Shown: positions 35,008 through 46,749 of the stretch, in pieces | How positions within the stretch are numbered: the first letter of the stretch is position 1 | Layout: every line of letters begins with the position of its first letter | Assembly (NCBI GenBank): GCA_025617375.2 | Contig: JAMYGW020000005.1 | Coordinates: 744,001-808,000, forward strand | Reading direction: 5' to 3' | Length of the DNA stretch: 64,000 nt | From: Acarospora socialis | Taxonomy: Eukaryota > Ascomycota > Lecanoromycetes > Acarosporales > Acarosporaceae | Notes under the pieces: generated by a model | What the model was told of the DNA's origin: nothing | Databases searched by the model: none | Seen by the model: only the letters and a program-made list of their open reading frames with translations | Made by a program: the position numbers and the translations under genes

Positions 35008-36459
35008 TCATAACCGTCCATAAGTCTGACCGAAACTCAACTTCACGGCACCTCCCTGTCCTGCTCTCGAAAGCCCGATATGAGCGGGACAACCCTCTGT
35101 GCAGTTCTCGTCGGTCGGTGGCAACACCGTATACTTGATCGGCGGCCTTCTCCTCAGTGCCTTTTCCAATTCCTTGTCATTATAGGCGCAAATATTAGGC
35201 CCTAAGTCCTCGCGCACGACTTCCGCTATGTCCATCGCAGCCCTGTACTTTCCGAGCCGCCGGCCCTTCTTACAAAGTTCACTCTTCCGGTTCACGTGTA
35301 CCCAGAGGCTGTAGGTGCTCAATACCCAGATTGTGTTACCAGCGATGGCTATTTTGATAAACGTGGTGGAGAAACCCCATCTGTAAGTTTGATTGGCGAT
35401 GCATTGGATGACCCCGGGCTCTTGCGTATAGTCATAATCGTATGCGGTGTTGTCAATGGAATACCTTACTCCGAATATGACAAAACGCGTGTCTGGACCC
35501 TTTTGGAAACGGTAAAGGACATTTCCATCCTCAGGGTGGGACTGTTTCCTCACCTCTTCCCATAGAGCTGTGTTGGGCCCGTCCTTGCGGAAAGTCGTGT
35601 TGCCAAATTCCGCACCGCAGCCTTGACCACACTCATATATCGCGTTAGATTGAAAGTCTGCCCATGAAAGGTACTTCCCGTCCTTCAGGCGCACGTTGAG
35701 GTCGTTGTTGGATACATATCCAGTCATCGCTGACATTATGGTGGGGTAGATGGCGACCCAGACAATGTCGATCGCGAGTAAAATAACCACGATCTTGTGA
35801 CCGAACCTGTTTCGAGTCCAGACGAACATCGGAAGGGGGCTGAGGGACGCAAGGCTTGTCCAGGAGAAGGTGAGATTTGTGTACAGGTCGTATGATACAG
35901 GACTAGCCTCCATGATCCACATCAAGCAGTCCGTACAGACACGATAGCTGATCCACCCAAACAAAAGTTGACCCCCTCGCCCGACAATTAGATCCCACGC
36001 AAAATCAATAAACTTCGCCAGGGGGAATGGAAATGTTCCAAACGCCTGGTCTATCACGAAGAGTGTTTGAACTTGATATGATGAAGTTCCGTCATAGGTA
36101 CACTCGTCGAGTGCAGGTTCCGCCCCCGTGTTCGGGAGGGTTAGGAACAGTAGAAGGAAGGCCAGCGATGCAATCCAAATATGTCTCCAAATTCGACGGC
36201 GTCGGGAAGTGATCGAGAATGATTTCGCGGGTAGGGAGCCATCCTCTCCATAGCCGTGTCGGGTTCCGTCAGTGCAAGGTTTGTCTGTCGGCACAAGATG
36301 ACTCCGCTCCTCTACACCCGACTTCGCAGATGATTTTGACAGAGGCTCCGAGCCCTGTTGTGAAGAAGCGACGTTGTAGCCACCTAAGACAACATCTTCC
36401 TCTACGTATCCGCCGCTATACTGGCGAGAAGTTCGACGTGGAAGTAGCTCGATATTCAT
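35008..36459 (-). CDS. Multi-pass membrane protein of unknown function
   Basis: Single main exon, 483 aa from the ATG at 36459 (the longer frame begins with GTG). A polar N-terminus of about 80 residues ends in RRRR before the first membrane segment (IWIASLAFLLLFLTLP). An external loop with EPALDECTYDGTSSYQVQTL, further segments (AKFIDFAWDLIVGRGGQL, IVVILLAIDIVWVAIYP, FIKIAIAGNTIWVLSTYSLW) and a cytosolic tail follow. This pattern occurs in a family of uncharacterised Pezizomycotina membrane proteins. An upstream exon (36673 back to about 36602, joined through an acceptor at about 36480) could add some 35 residues; I could not decide. Function unknown. Confidence 0.7.
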   Translation of the reverse strand: MNIELLPRRTSRQYSGGYVEEDVVLGGYNVASSQQGSEPLSKSSAKSGVEERSHLVPTDKPCTDGTRHGYGEDGSLPAKSFSITSRRRRIWRHIWIASLAFLLLFLTLPNTGAEPALDECTYDGTSSYQVQTLFVIDQAFGTFPFPLAKFIDFAWDLIVGRGGQLLFGWISYRVCTDCLMWIMEASPVSYDLYTNLTFSWTSLASLSPLPMFVWTRNRFGHKIVVILLAIDIVWVAIYPTIMSAMTGYVSNNDLNVRLKDGKYLSWADFQSNAIYECGQGCGAEFGNTTFRKDGPNTALWEEVRKQSHPEDGNVLYRFQKGPDTRFVIFGVRYSIDNTAYDYDYTQEPGVIQCIANQTYRWGFSTTFIKIAIAGNTIWVLSTYSLWVHVNRKSELCKKGRRLGKYRAAMDIAEVVREDLGPNICAYNDKELEKALRRRPPIKYTVLPPTDENCTEGCPAHIGLSRAGQGGAVKLSFGQTYGRL

Positions 36460-37097
36460 GTTGAAGCGTAAATTGGAAACTATACAGAATGACACAGAAA
36501 CCCATACAGCAACTAGGTAAACAAGTAGGATGCAGGATATTTCGAAAACATGCGTTCTGTCTCAATGAGAAAGTCGTACAGAGATGAAGAAGAAGCTCAC
36601 GTCGACGGTATAAGTCAGCGTTAATCGCTGAACCTGCCTTGGGGGCCAAGTTACGGGTTGTGTATGAAACCATTGCAGCGATCGATCGATTGGAGCAGAG
36701 AGGCCAATATGCATGTAGGCGCTGAAATTAGCAGAATCCTTCGAGACTATGTTAATTTTACCTGCTGTGCATAGCCTACCGTGGCGGTGCTACTGAGGCG
36801 GGACGACATCGCCTAGACATCGCCTACTAGGTAGTGTTCAGCAAGGAGATGAGTCTCGATAGGCCTTCTGGGAGCGCCTTTACGGTTGGTGAGAAGCCAC
36901 GCAGTGTGTCATGTTGACCTTCACTGTGATTAGGATGGTGCTACTGCTATCCTTGAACTCGGGCCTGCTCCGGAGTTAACGGCATGGCCTCGACGTCATG
37001 TCTTGTTTATGGTTCATAGAGGGCCCACCATGCCTGATGCATATTCTCCCAGTATTCTTTTCCTGATTACTGTACCGCATTAATGGGAGATCAATTA
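36460..37097. other. Shared upstream region of divergent genes
   Basis: About 640 bp between the membrane-protein gene and the first SDR gene. It may hold a 5' exon of the former (see that entry); otherwise nothing is recognised. Confidence 0.5.
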
Positions 37098-38143
37098 ATG
37101 AGCAATGGTATACATGAAGCCCTAGTTGACATATTACAAGCCGCCTTTACTAACTAATACTCTCAAGGCTTCAACTTTACCAAAACAATTCACAATGACA
37201 CGTACGCGGCCATTGACTCGGCTATTAGATCAGATCTCAGCAACAAATATGTGTTCATAACTGGAGCCTCGAAAGGGATAGGTCGGGCGACCGCCATTTC
37301 CTATGCGAAAGCTGGTGCCTCCGCCATCGCCATCGGTGCGCGCTCGGATCTGAAACCACTGGAGCGGGACATCAAGAAAGCCGCTCGGGATGCAGGAAAG
37401 GAAGAGCCGAAGGTTCTGAGCGTCAAGGTTGATGTATGCGACAGAGAAACCATTGAAAATGCAGCAAAGGAAATCGAAAAAGAGTTCCGGAGATTGGATA
37501 TCTTGGTCAACAACGCGTACGTCGAGATCGTGGGATATGCCATAATTGGGAGAGGAGTATAACCGAGTTCACAGCGGCTGTCTCGAGCCCTTTGCGCCGA
37601 TTGTGGAAAGCGACCCGGACGAGTGGTGGTATACGTGGACCGTCAACATGCGCGGCCCCTATCTTGTTACCAGGTCGTTTCTACCACTGCTGCTGAAAGG
37701 TGGTGACAAGCAGATCGTCAACCTGTCTAGTATCGGCGCACATGCGACGCGATATGGGGCCAGTGCATATCAAACGTCTAAACTAGCCATCATGCGATTT
37801 ACGGAGTTTATTATGTCCGAATATGGTGAAAAGGGGGTTCTAGCTTTCGCAGTGCATCCGGGTGGTGTAATGACCGAGATGGGAGCGCGGATGCCGAGTC
37901 AAATCCACAGCTGTTCGTTGATCTGCACTTCTTTACTACGCACTCGGCCGCGCTCACTGACATGCTATAGTGTTGACTGATACACCTGTGGTCGCTGGAG
38001 ATACGATTGTCTACCTGACTCAAGAGAAGCGCGATTGGCTGGCTGGGAGGTACATCAGCTGCACTTGGGACATGCCAGAATTTCTGACCAAGAAGGATGA
38101 GATTGTCAGTGGGGACAAGCTGAAGGTCAGGATGGCTGTGTAG
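37098..38143 (+). CDS. Short-chain dehydrogenase/reductase
   Basis: Four exons (37098-37107, 37168-37516, 37575-37912, 37971-38143) encode 289 aa. The first exon is 10 nt (ATG AGC AAT G) and joins, over an intron with a perfect TACTAAC branch site, to FNFTKTIHNDTYAAID. The Rossmann motif TGASKGIGRA, DVCD, LVNNAG, the catalytic NLSSIG Ser and Tyr-Lys in YQTSK, and HPGGVMTEM are all present. EWWYTWTVNMRGPYLVTR is characteristic of a fungal subgroup of unknown substrate. The last exon (GDTIVYLTQEKRDWLAGRYIS) is a normal SDR C-terminus. The third intron uses a GTTCGT donor. Cytosolic NAD(P)-dependent oxidoreductase. Confidence 0.85.
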
Positions 38144-39265
38144 CGGATGAACGTACAGCAGGATCAACCCTGGATATACTTTGTTGTTCGGTCATTTTAC
38201 CACACCTCCATTCTCGTCTCTGAAGAGTTAGGCTGGGTAAGGAGAGCTCCTACTGATAACAGTTGTCCCTCCGAGCCTAAAAGGACTTTAACAGCCTACT
38301 TACTTGACCTCTGACCGCATCGACTTGTACTCACGAATACCGAACCGCGGTCAGAAGGGGTACATTTGACAATCTTGGACTAGCAGTATTGTATCGGGTG
38401 TCGGAAAGGGTGAATCCTGCGATTGAACATACCAGAATCGGTCAAGTCTGCAACGCAGTGGCATTGGCTGCCTTACATATATAGCCTATAGGCTCAATTA
38501 AAGATGCATATGTACGACATATCACACAACTTTTCCTAACGGGCTGGTAGGTGCCAACAACCCCCAACGCATCCTTGACAGGCACCTATGGGAGAAAAGT
38601 GTGGCAGTCCATCCGGCTGCAAGTAATCTCGTCCCGCAGCAATTTTCAGTCACCTGCTGCTGGATATTAAACGCATATGTGTATGCCGGCTTGACAGCGG
38701 CAGCCTGCAGAGCTCAAGTCTTGTGTGATCCGGCGCTTAAGTCTCGCAGCATATCATGTTTCCCCTCCGCTCTGATTCGGCAAAGATACTCTCTGAAAGC
38801 TTGAGCAGCCAGCTGGCACCCATATGGAGTATGTGTACTTACCTTGCCAACCTTAACGAGGTGCATATGCAGGTTCGTCAGATAAAGTGATGCATCCTGC
38901 GTGTTCTGGGTTCATGGTGCTCCCGATCCGTGTGACATGTCAGGCCCCACGTTTGTGACTGTCGCAGACTCTCATAGTCGTCTTGAACTAGGTAGAGCAT
39001 ATCACTTCTTCATTCGGTGGACTCTCGGAAGGCCCTTCAGTAGAGTTTCCCAGTGCGTAAAGAAGGTGGCCCTTCAACCAAATTCGTGCTGTTGCGTAGC
39101 CGTAAGTCCTTGGTACGAACTTTGGTGCTCGTACAGTACCTGTGTGATGTCGAATCATGTTGAGCTTAGCGCGGTGCGACCACGAGTGACTGTTCCCCAC
39201 GGTACCTCAACGTCAAGATATACCGCACCAAGCTACTTGGACCTATCAGCAAAGGCATACTCAAG
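38144..39265. other. Intergenic region, no gene seen
   Basis: About 1.1 kb between the SDR and SMP-30 genes. Short frames only; no repeats or domains recognised. Confidence 0.55.
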
Positions 39266-40402
39266 ATGGCGGATATCAAGAAGTGGATCGTGAAAGAGGT
39301 GCGAATCTTTACTAGGTACTGTACTCTCGTGGAATTGTGAGCTGACCGGGTCCGGAAACCTCCCTAGCCCTACCTCAAGTTGGACGGCGGGCTTCTTGAG
39401 GCTCCTTACTACGAGAAGGATCTGCACCAACTACGATTTGTAGACATTGTCAAGCAGAAGCTGCATTTCGTCGACTTGAAAAAAGGGCCATCCTCACACA
39501 AAGCTTATGATCTTGAGGCAGCAGTCGGGTTAGTAACGATCCATATTAGCTTAAAGATCTCATACTAATACAAGCTTTAAAGTGTCACTGCAGACATAGA
39601 TGGATCTCAGGACGATATCATAGTCGGAGCAAAGCTTGGTTATGCCGTCTTGCATCGCCAGACTGCAAAGCTAACCTACGTGAAAAAGCTTTGGGACGAC
39701 AAAGATGGCCCTGACAGAGCCGAGCGGTGCGTGGCCGCTGACTTTTGATGGTGGTTTTTAGACATGCTTACTGGAAGTCGTAGAATGCGGCTCAACGACG
39801 GCGCGGTGGACAGCGCAGGAAGATTCTGGGCCGGGGCGATGAACGATCCGTTGGTGAAAGAACCAACGAACGAAGGGGTGCTCTTCCGCCTGGATCCAGA
39901 CCTGAAGCTCCACCGAATCATGGGCGACCTCACCATACCCAATGGCATAGGCTGGAACGTCAAGAACGACACTATGTTCTTTACAGATTCGCCCACGCAG
40001 AACATCTACAAATTTCGCTATGACCCAGTGACTGGCGATGTTACCGATCGACGGGTGTTCTTTCACTTGGACGAAGAAGGCGTCGTGCCGGATGGCTTTG
40101 CAGTTGACGTCGAAGACCATCTTTGGACAGCTGCCTTTGGTGGTTGGAAGGTCTTGCGTATCTCGCCCGCCGGCAAAGTAGTGGGAGAGATTTCCCTACC
40201 AACGCGCTGCATCTCATGCCCAAGTTTTGCGGGAGAGGAGCTGTGCATCGCTTCAGCGGCGGAAGAAGCGCCCGAACGGTACCCAGAGTCTACCAAATTC
40301 GCCGGCAGCCTTTTCAAAGTCAACGTTGGCGTTCAAGGGCTACCGGTGAACAAATTCAGGTTATCGCAGGGTGTGGAGCTACCCAAGGCGAACGCCAGTT
40401 GA
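39266..40402 (+). CDS. SMP-30/gluconolactonase family protein
   Basis: Four exons (39266-39298, 39368-39528, 39583-39726, 39784-40402) encode 318 aa, typical of the family. The beta-propeller shows LLEAPYYEKDLHQLRFVDI, RMRLNDGAVDSAGRFWAGAM (with the metal-binding NDG), IPNGIGWNVKNDTMFFTDS (Asn and Asp metal ligands nearby), PDGFAVDVEDHLWTAAFGGW and ISLPTRCISCPSFAGEELCI. These calcium/zinc enzymes open lactones such as gluconolactone or related sugar lactones; the substrate here is not shown. There is no signal peptide, so a cytosolic enzyme is expected. All splice junctions keep frame and conserved spacing. Confidence 0.87.
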
Positions 40403-43400
40403 CAAATCCCAGGATCAACAGTAGAAAGGATTTGACTGAGTTTTGCACCACACCAATCTCCAGATTCGCGAACACTACTAGAAGCTCGTTATTAAGAGAA
40501 GAAATACCTGTAGATTTCACCCCATCCGTTGTTCTATACTATTCCCAAACGTTTTTAAAACTCTCACACCAAGGTTGGTCGGAAAGTACGAGTACGTGCG
40601 CAAGGTCCTAGGATTCCTCAATCTCTATCATTCACCACGGGATTGGCACTCTTATTCTTACGCCCGCAATATCAAAACTCCAAACCACGGCTTTCTACCA
40701 GGTCCACGTCGCTCATGGCCTCGCTTGCAGCATCCCGTGTTTGTTCCTAGGTCCGTCCTACGATTATCTGTACGGCCCGTGAAGTGGTTCCCAGCGGTGT
40801 GGAGATGAACTGGTCCTGGGGAGGCCCCATGGCGCCTTGTCAAACTTGCATCGCGCAAGGGTCTGCCACAACGGTGGGCCGGCTCAGGGTGGTACAGTCG
40901 TACTGCACCTATGTGAACAGCTAATTACTCTGTAAGCCTTCTCGTGTAAGTACAGCCATGTTTACGGATATGGAAATTAGCCCACGCTATTGACGCTCGC
41001 GGAAACCGGCTCGAAAGTCAGTCGCGAAGAGGTGAAGATACCCGGGATCGAAGTACCTCGATACTGTGTACAAAACTGTTCAATACTCAGCCTGAGAGAA
41101 TTGCGCACAGACTACTCCCTACTGTGTACACTGTATGCCAAGGCGAGAAAATCACCCCTCCTGCATCGCAACGAGAAGGGTATACCTTACGGGATGTTGT
41201 AACTTAGGGAGATATGGACCGCAGTTCAACGCTATGATTGGCATGCACATCATCCACGAACGTCCCGTTCACCAATCAACTAATAATGCGATTGATGCAA
41301 CCGTGGTGGTAGATCGGGCCTCCAGACTCCACAGTGGGTGATTGTGGGACTTGATGAGCTTTCTATGGATCGAGAATGGGATGAACGGCAGGCACACACT
41401 GGACTCTAAAACAATCTGGTTAGCAAGGATCAATACGCCATCTGGACACCAACGGCGGGCCATCCGCCTCAAGAAGTGGTAGGGAAATTGGGCCCTCGTG
41501 CAGAGCGTACAACTTCTGTTGGTGCACATCGTCCACTCAAGCCTCACACTTTCCCTTGGCATTTGGAAAGGCCCCGCAATCAATTCGGTTGGTACACGAG
41601 AGAAGCCTGTGGGTCGCGGTTGTTGACGTTTTCACCAGCGATCTCTGTTGTACTGTGTATGCGCTGGCACACTTCTTCATATCAGGCACATGCACGTACT
41701 CCACCTTACCTAGGAAGTTTACCCTACACGGGTTCATGGTGCATCAGCACATGACCGTGTATGCATGAGGCTAGGATCAGAGATGGGATCCAATGGCAAA
41801 AGGCGCGCTGCTGCAGAGCAACGACAGAACTTACGCTCGGACGATGGCGTTGTACTCTTCCTCTTGTACACCTTTTGGCCTAGCTTGTCGACCTTTCATT
41901 CCCACTTCGGGCCACCCTTTGCCAGCTTGGATGCACTTCAATATTAATGGGTCCCATCCGAGGCAGGCAACAAGACGCAATCCTGCGTTGGCGCCACTGC
42001 GCCAGTCACGGTGTATGAGTATGTACCTTCGTTACGAGTACTCGTACAGTACCAACGCGTCGCTTGCCAGTCTTGGACTGGGCGCAAGCACTTGTGAGAA
42101 AGAACATCAGGTCGATTGCAGCCACGGCGCTAGAAGGCCAATCGAAATGAAGTTAGTGCGCCGCGCAAGTAGTCCTTGAGAGACGGCCGGCCCTTCGCCA
42201 TGGAGCAGAGCGTTGAGCGCAGACTAAGTCAAAGAGGACCAAAGGCATGGTAGCCTTTCCGCAATCTCGGAAGATTGTTGGCAAAAGTAATAGCGTCATC
42301 TTGGGTCCCGATGCTGTGTGTTACTTTTCCGCTGGCGCAGCGCTGGGCAACCCAAGGGTGCCTATCACTCTATCGCTAATCGCCGTCCCGTATCCAGGTC
42401 ACCATCGTTGTAACTAGAGCCTAGCATTACGGTACGAATATTCTCGATCGGTAACGATACTTCGTGTTAGGCAGCACCAAATCTTCTGACGTTTATTACT
42501 TGCGGGTCGTCAGCAGGAGGAGATGACACTGTGTCAGGTATCTCAGCAAGTCACCAGTACTTTCAAAGGCCCTGGTTGAGATAATATATTGGCAACCAAT
42601 CATATCCGCAACATGCCTCCTTTTTCGTTTACGACGCACCCTTCACATCCCATGCTTGCAAGCTCGTACATAGGTACATGCTGGATATCGATACCAGTGC
42701 CAGCAATGCCAGTGAGCGCATTAAGCTAAGCAACCATTCTACAACGAGGCTCCGGGAAGGAAGCCGGTCACATCACAACTCAAAAACTCTGTACCTACCA
42801 CAGTCATTAGTTCATATAAAGGGATGGGGGCTTATACTGCCCTTGTACCCGGGACATACTTACGGCGTTGAGATACATCTCCGCCGATGCAAAACGGATC
42901 AGGTGAAATTTCCAAGGACCAACTTCTGTCCCGAGAGCCTAAAAGGCCCTCCCGTGCAGAAGGGTTAGAGGATGAACCAAGGATAAGGAGTTCAGTTTCA
43001 CAGGAGCTATCATCCCTGTCTAAACTGTTGCTGGAAGTCCCAAGCAGCATACGGAACTAAATTAGTCGGAGAAGCCAACATGCCAGCAATCATTTAGCGC
43101 AGGCAAGCCGTACATGGCACTTCTACCACACAGAAACAGCTACAGATTGGTAGCTTCAGAACCATGACTACAACATAACCCTCAACAGGCTGGTTCAAGC
43201 AGCCAGACCGATGGAGAATTACCAGTGATCTATGCTAACAACATTCCTTCCCGGCTTCCGCGAACCCGTCGCCCCGTCACCAAGAACGAATGCTGTACTG
43301 CCCGCTCTTCTTAAACCCAGAGATCTGACGAGCGAAGCGGTGTCATCATGGCTCGATCACACACCGCTCTCAAACCAATCCTTAGCCAAGCGTATCACTG

Positions 43401-43869
43401 GCCATCTATGCGAGAGTCACGGGAGTCAAATTGCTTTTACTTACTCTGACATTCTTGTGTCACCTCAAGCTGTCCATCTCCCTTCTACTGCTCTACATCC
43501 TTGTGCTACCTCATCTTGCATCTGGCCGAACGTTGCGCAGCTTTGTTTGCTTGCTCTACCTTGCTGCCTACATTGCGCATCACCTCCCGTCGAACCTGAA
43601 TCCCTGCGCTTGCTAGAGAGTTGCTCGAGTTTTCGAGGTTCGCCGCCGTGGCTGCGTCGAAAGTCAGCACTCTCTGGTTACCATATCCACCATTCCCACA
43701 CCAATATTCTCCATCAGCCATCGAAGCTCGTGTTGGAGAATTCAACGCGTCGATTCAAACCTCTCTCTCTCATTTGCGGCTAAAAAAGGGCCAAAGTCGC
43801 TGGGAGGGAGGGAGGAAACGTCCATGTTCCGACTCGCGAGACCTAGAGTGCTTCGAGGACCACAATCAC
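40403..43869. other. Long gene-free region upstream of a bZIP gene
   Basis: About 3.5 kb, the longest gene-free stretch in the window. I found no exon chain with domains, no inverted repeats and no tRNA. The last several hundred bases probably form the bZIP promoter and leader; they contain an open frame of 183 codons (43232-43783) that ends inside the leader and might be an upstream ORF. Confidence 0.5.
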
Positions 43870-45450
43870 ATGTCGCAGAGGCCCACTGCGTCACATCCTC
43901 AATCCAATGTTCCGCTTGACGGTCGACCAATTGTGCCCTCCTCGACACCATCATCATCGCAAACCCTAAGCGCTGGAATACCGGCTGTGGGATTACCGTA
44001 CGGTACCGGGTATGGCAACACACCGAGTCACAACCCTCCCCTGTCTTCCGTATCAGCGGAACAGCAAGGGTCTGGCCCAGAAGCACCATCTGTGGACCAG
44101 AGGTCTTCACGATCGCTTGGTGTCCACAGCATTCTGAACCCTACTGAAGCGGATACTGCATCTGAAGAGCAAGTCCAAAACCGAGATGCTCCTGAAAAAG
44201 GTTTCGCGCCATCATATGCGTTGGCTTCACCTCGCAATGTGCCAAACTCCGTGACACGGTCGCCAGAGAGCGAATATACGCTCGGCCGAGGTCGAGTACT
44301 CAGGGGATCTATCTCTGAGTCAGTTGCGTGGAATCGAGAAACTAGGCGTATCCTAACGCCCAAGTCTCCAACAAGCAGAGCTGCGGCGATAGGTCCAAGG
44401 GGTATTCGAAGAGCGACAATAGACGCACGACAATCACCATTCCTGACGTCTGGGAGTGGAGCATACGCTGCCGAGCCCAGTGGTTTGGTCAACACCGAGG
44501 TCCCACCTTTGCCGACCCCGCCGAGCGCATCGCGGTACCTTTACGGCTTGCCTCCCCCAGCCCCGACGCCCCCACTTCAGATTCGTTCAGTAAGTGGTGG
44601 AACAACGCAAGCGCCGCAGTCGCAGAGCGACAGCCCAGCTACCTCATATTCATCCTATAGCCAGCTCAGTCATACGTCCCCAGTACCGCGTTTTCATCTC
44701 CCCTCAGCACAACCATTTCAACCACCATTCAGCACAGCTCGTGCATCGTCGAGCGAGCCACAAATCACGCTGGCTGCGGATAGTCCGTTTGGCCCGGCCG
44801 AGACTTCGATGGGGCAAAGCTATCAGCTGATGACGTTTGACACGGATCAAGGTCCCATTCAGGTACCTGTTGACGTGCAAGCTGCGTCGAAAATGGCTGA
44901 CGAGAAACGTAAGCGCAATGCCGGTGCTTCCGCACGATTCCGACAACGGCGGAAAGAGAAGGAGAAAGAAGCATCACAGATGATTGCCAAGTTAGAGCAG
45001 CAGATCAGAGATTTGAACGAAGATCGTGATTTCTACAGGCACGAAAGGGACTACTTTCAAGGTCTGGTGTTCGGCAGCTCTCTACGAGCACAGGTCGTGG
45101 CGCGTCCGCCATCTCCCCAGCAGCGCAGAGCGTTACCATCCAATCGCTCTTCGACCTCGGTAGGTGGTTGGCAGGGAGCAGATTCTCGTGCGGAGTCGAC
45201 AAGGGCTACTCGTCGAAGGACAGGTGCATACGCTCCACCATTCGCGTTACCACCGCCAACCACTTTGGCCCCTCCCCTGCCGCAAGGGTATGGACCACCA
45301 ACCTCATTTCAAGCCACCTTTCCGGACACCAGAATCGCTCCTGGCCAGCAACCTTCCGAGCCCTCGACCAGGAGCCTACCACTCACCAGCAGACCCTACC
45401 AACCTTTCCAACCTGAGAAGTATGACCGAAGCTGGAATCCAGGTCGGTAA
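43870..45450 (+). CDS. bZIP transcription factor
   Basis: Single exon, 526 aa from the ATG at 43870 (MSQRPTASHP); the frame is open upstream but contains no ATG. The N-terminal 340 residues are Ser/Pro-rich. The basic region KRKRNAGASARFRQRRKEKE (from about 346) carries the N-x2-x-SARFR pattern of fungal bZIPs, followed by the zipper MIAKLEQQIRDLNEDRDFYR and YFQGLV. NAGASARFRQRRKEKE is close to the CYS3/MetR-like and related fungal branches, but I cannot assign a target or name. The C-terminus is Pro/Gln-rich, as in activation domains. Nuclear DNA binding is expected. Confidence 0.87.
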   Translation: MSQRPTASHPQSNVPLDGRPIVPSSTPSSSQTLSAGIPAVGLPYGTGYGNTPSHNPPLSSVSAEQQGSGPEAPSVDQRSSRSLGVHSILNPTEADTASEEQVQNRDAPEKGFAPSYALASPRNVPNSVTRSPESEYTLGRGRVLRGSISESVAWNRETRRILTPKSPTSRAAAIGPRGIRRATIDARQSPFLTSGSGAYAAEPSGLVNTEVPPLPTPPSASRYLYGLPPPAPTPPLQIRSVSGGTTQAPQSQSDSPATSYSSYSQLSHTSPVPRFHLPSAQPFQPPFSTARASSSEPQITLAADSPFGPAETSMGQSYQLMTFDTDQGPIQVPVDVQAASKMADEKRKRNAGASARFRQRRKEKEKEASQMIAKLEQQIRDLNEDRDFYRHERDYFQGLVFGSSLRAQVVARPPSPQQRRALPSNRSSTSVGGWQGADSRAESTRATRRRTGAYAPPFALPPPTTLAPPLPQGYGPPTSFQATFPDTRIAPGQQPSEPSTRSLPLTSRPYQPFQPEKYDRSWNPGR

Positions 45451-46749
45451 TACATGAACATACAGATATTAACCTGCAAGATTGCCCTCCCGCCCATGTG
45501 GTTGTACGCTCAGACAACACTACGAAGTCGTTCATTCATGATTCCAAATTTTTCCTTGACTCAACACCATCTATCTTTCAATAGGCGCATACACCTTTCT
45601 TCCAATCCCTTGTGATACCCTGGGTGGCACTTTGACTCTTCAGCGTTCAACGACTTCCTGTTCAAAACCATTGGCGAAAATGCGGCGGGCCGGCTGTAGA
45701 TACTGCGACTATTCGGAGAGAAGGGCTCAAGCCTGTGTACTGTACATCCAGGGCACCACGCAATATACCCTAGGGAAGCTGTTTTCTAGGCCGTTTTGAT
45801 TTTGACACCGGTGTTGTTTTCGGCACTTTCGTTTTTGGTCGTTCTACTAGAGAGGCCGTTCACACGATCGATTCCCTTGTATTATTAAGAGCGCTGTGAA
45901 ACTGACCTTTGGAGTTGTCGAGGATAGTTATGATACGTACATACGACCTATGAGTCTGTTCTTGTATGTATAAGCACTTGTCGAGCAGCTGTCAAGACAG
46001 TCCCATAACTCGAAATATGTTGAGATAGGTATGATCTGTGTATGGACAGAACCCATGTAACTAGATAACTTGAATCAGGTTTACTTGTGTAACAGAAGAA
46101 CAGACTGATCATTTCTGTACAGCCTAATTGTGTTTCAAATAACACGACAGACAGAGGGGTACAAAGCCTACGTGGTGATACCAAAACATAGTTGGACCGT
46201 GTCCAGATGCGCATCCTTACCATTGCCATGTCACAACACTGCTCTCCTTCTTAGACCCCGGAAGGAAAGGTCATCTCATTCATGCTTGTGGGCAGACTAA
46301 GTCATATCATTGAACGGCTCACTACTCTTGCAATCTGAAGCTGAATCTTCCTTGATTATCGTTTCTTAAATTCGACCAGTCACGTCGTTTCCAAACTCAA
46401 TACTATGTATAACCCGTCAGCAACTACGTTAATGTCCAACCATGACCAGCAGCAACAATGGGACCACACTCAGGCGGGTCTGAATCTAGTACTTGATTGC
46501 TGTAGAATAGAGTTCGCAAAGACGGCTGAAGCGCACGGCAACAGGGAAAGTGGCCGTTATACATACCTCCAGAATCGCCCCGGTTCAGTAAGGAATCACC
46601 GCCTCGATACACTCTCATAAACACTTCAAAAGTCAACAACCCTGGCGATACCGAATGCAATTATCGTCCTATAGTACAAACTCCCAGAATGCCGCTAAGA
46701 CGAAATATTGAAGACGAACCCATACCACGTCCCAGATCAGGAACCATCC
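45451..46749. other. Intergenic region between convergent genes
   Basis: About 1.3 kb between the bZIP and HYPK stop codons. Frames at 46405-46620 and 46424-46660 lack any domain and overlap each other on opposite strands. Confidence 0.55.

Noticed and set aside
43232-43783. 183-codon ORF as an independent gene
   Set aside because: It has no recognisable domain and overlaps the bZIP leader; kept only as a possible upstream ORF.
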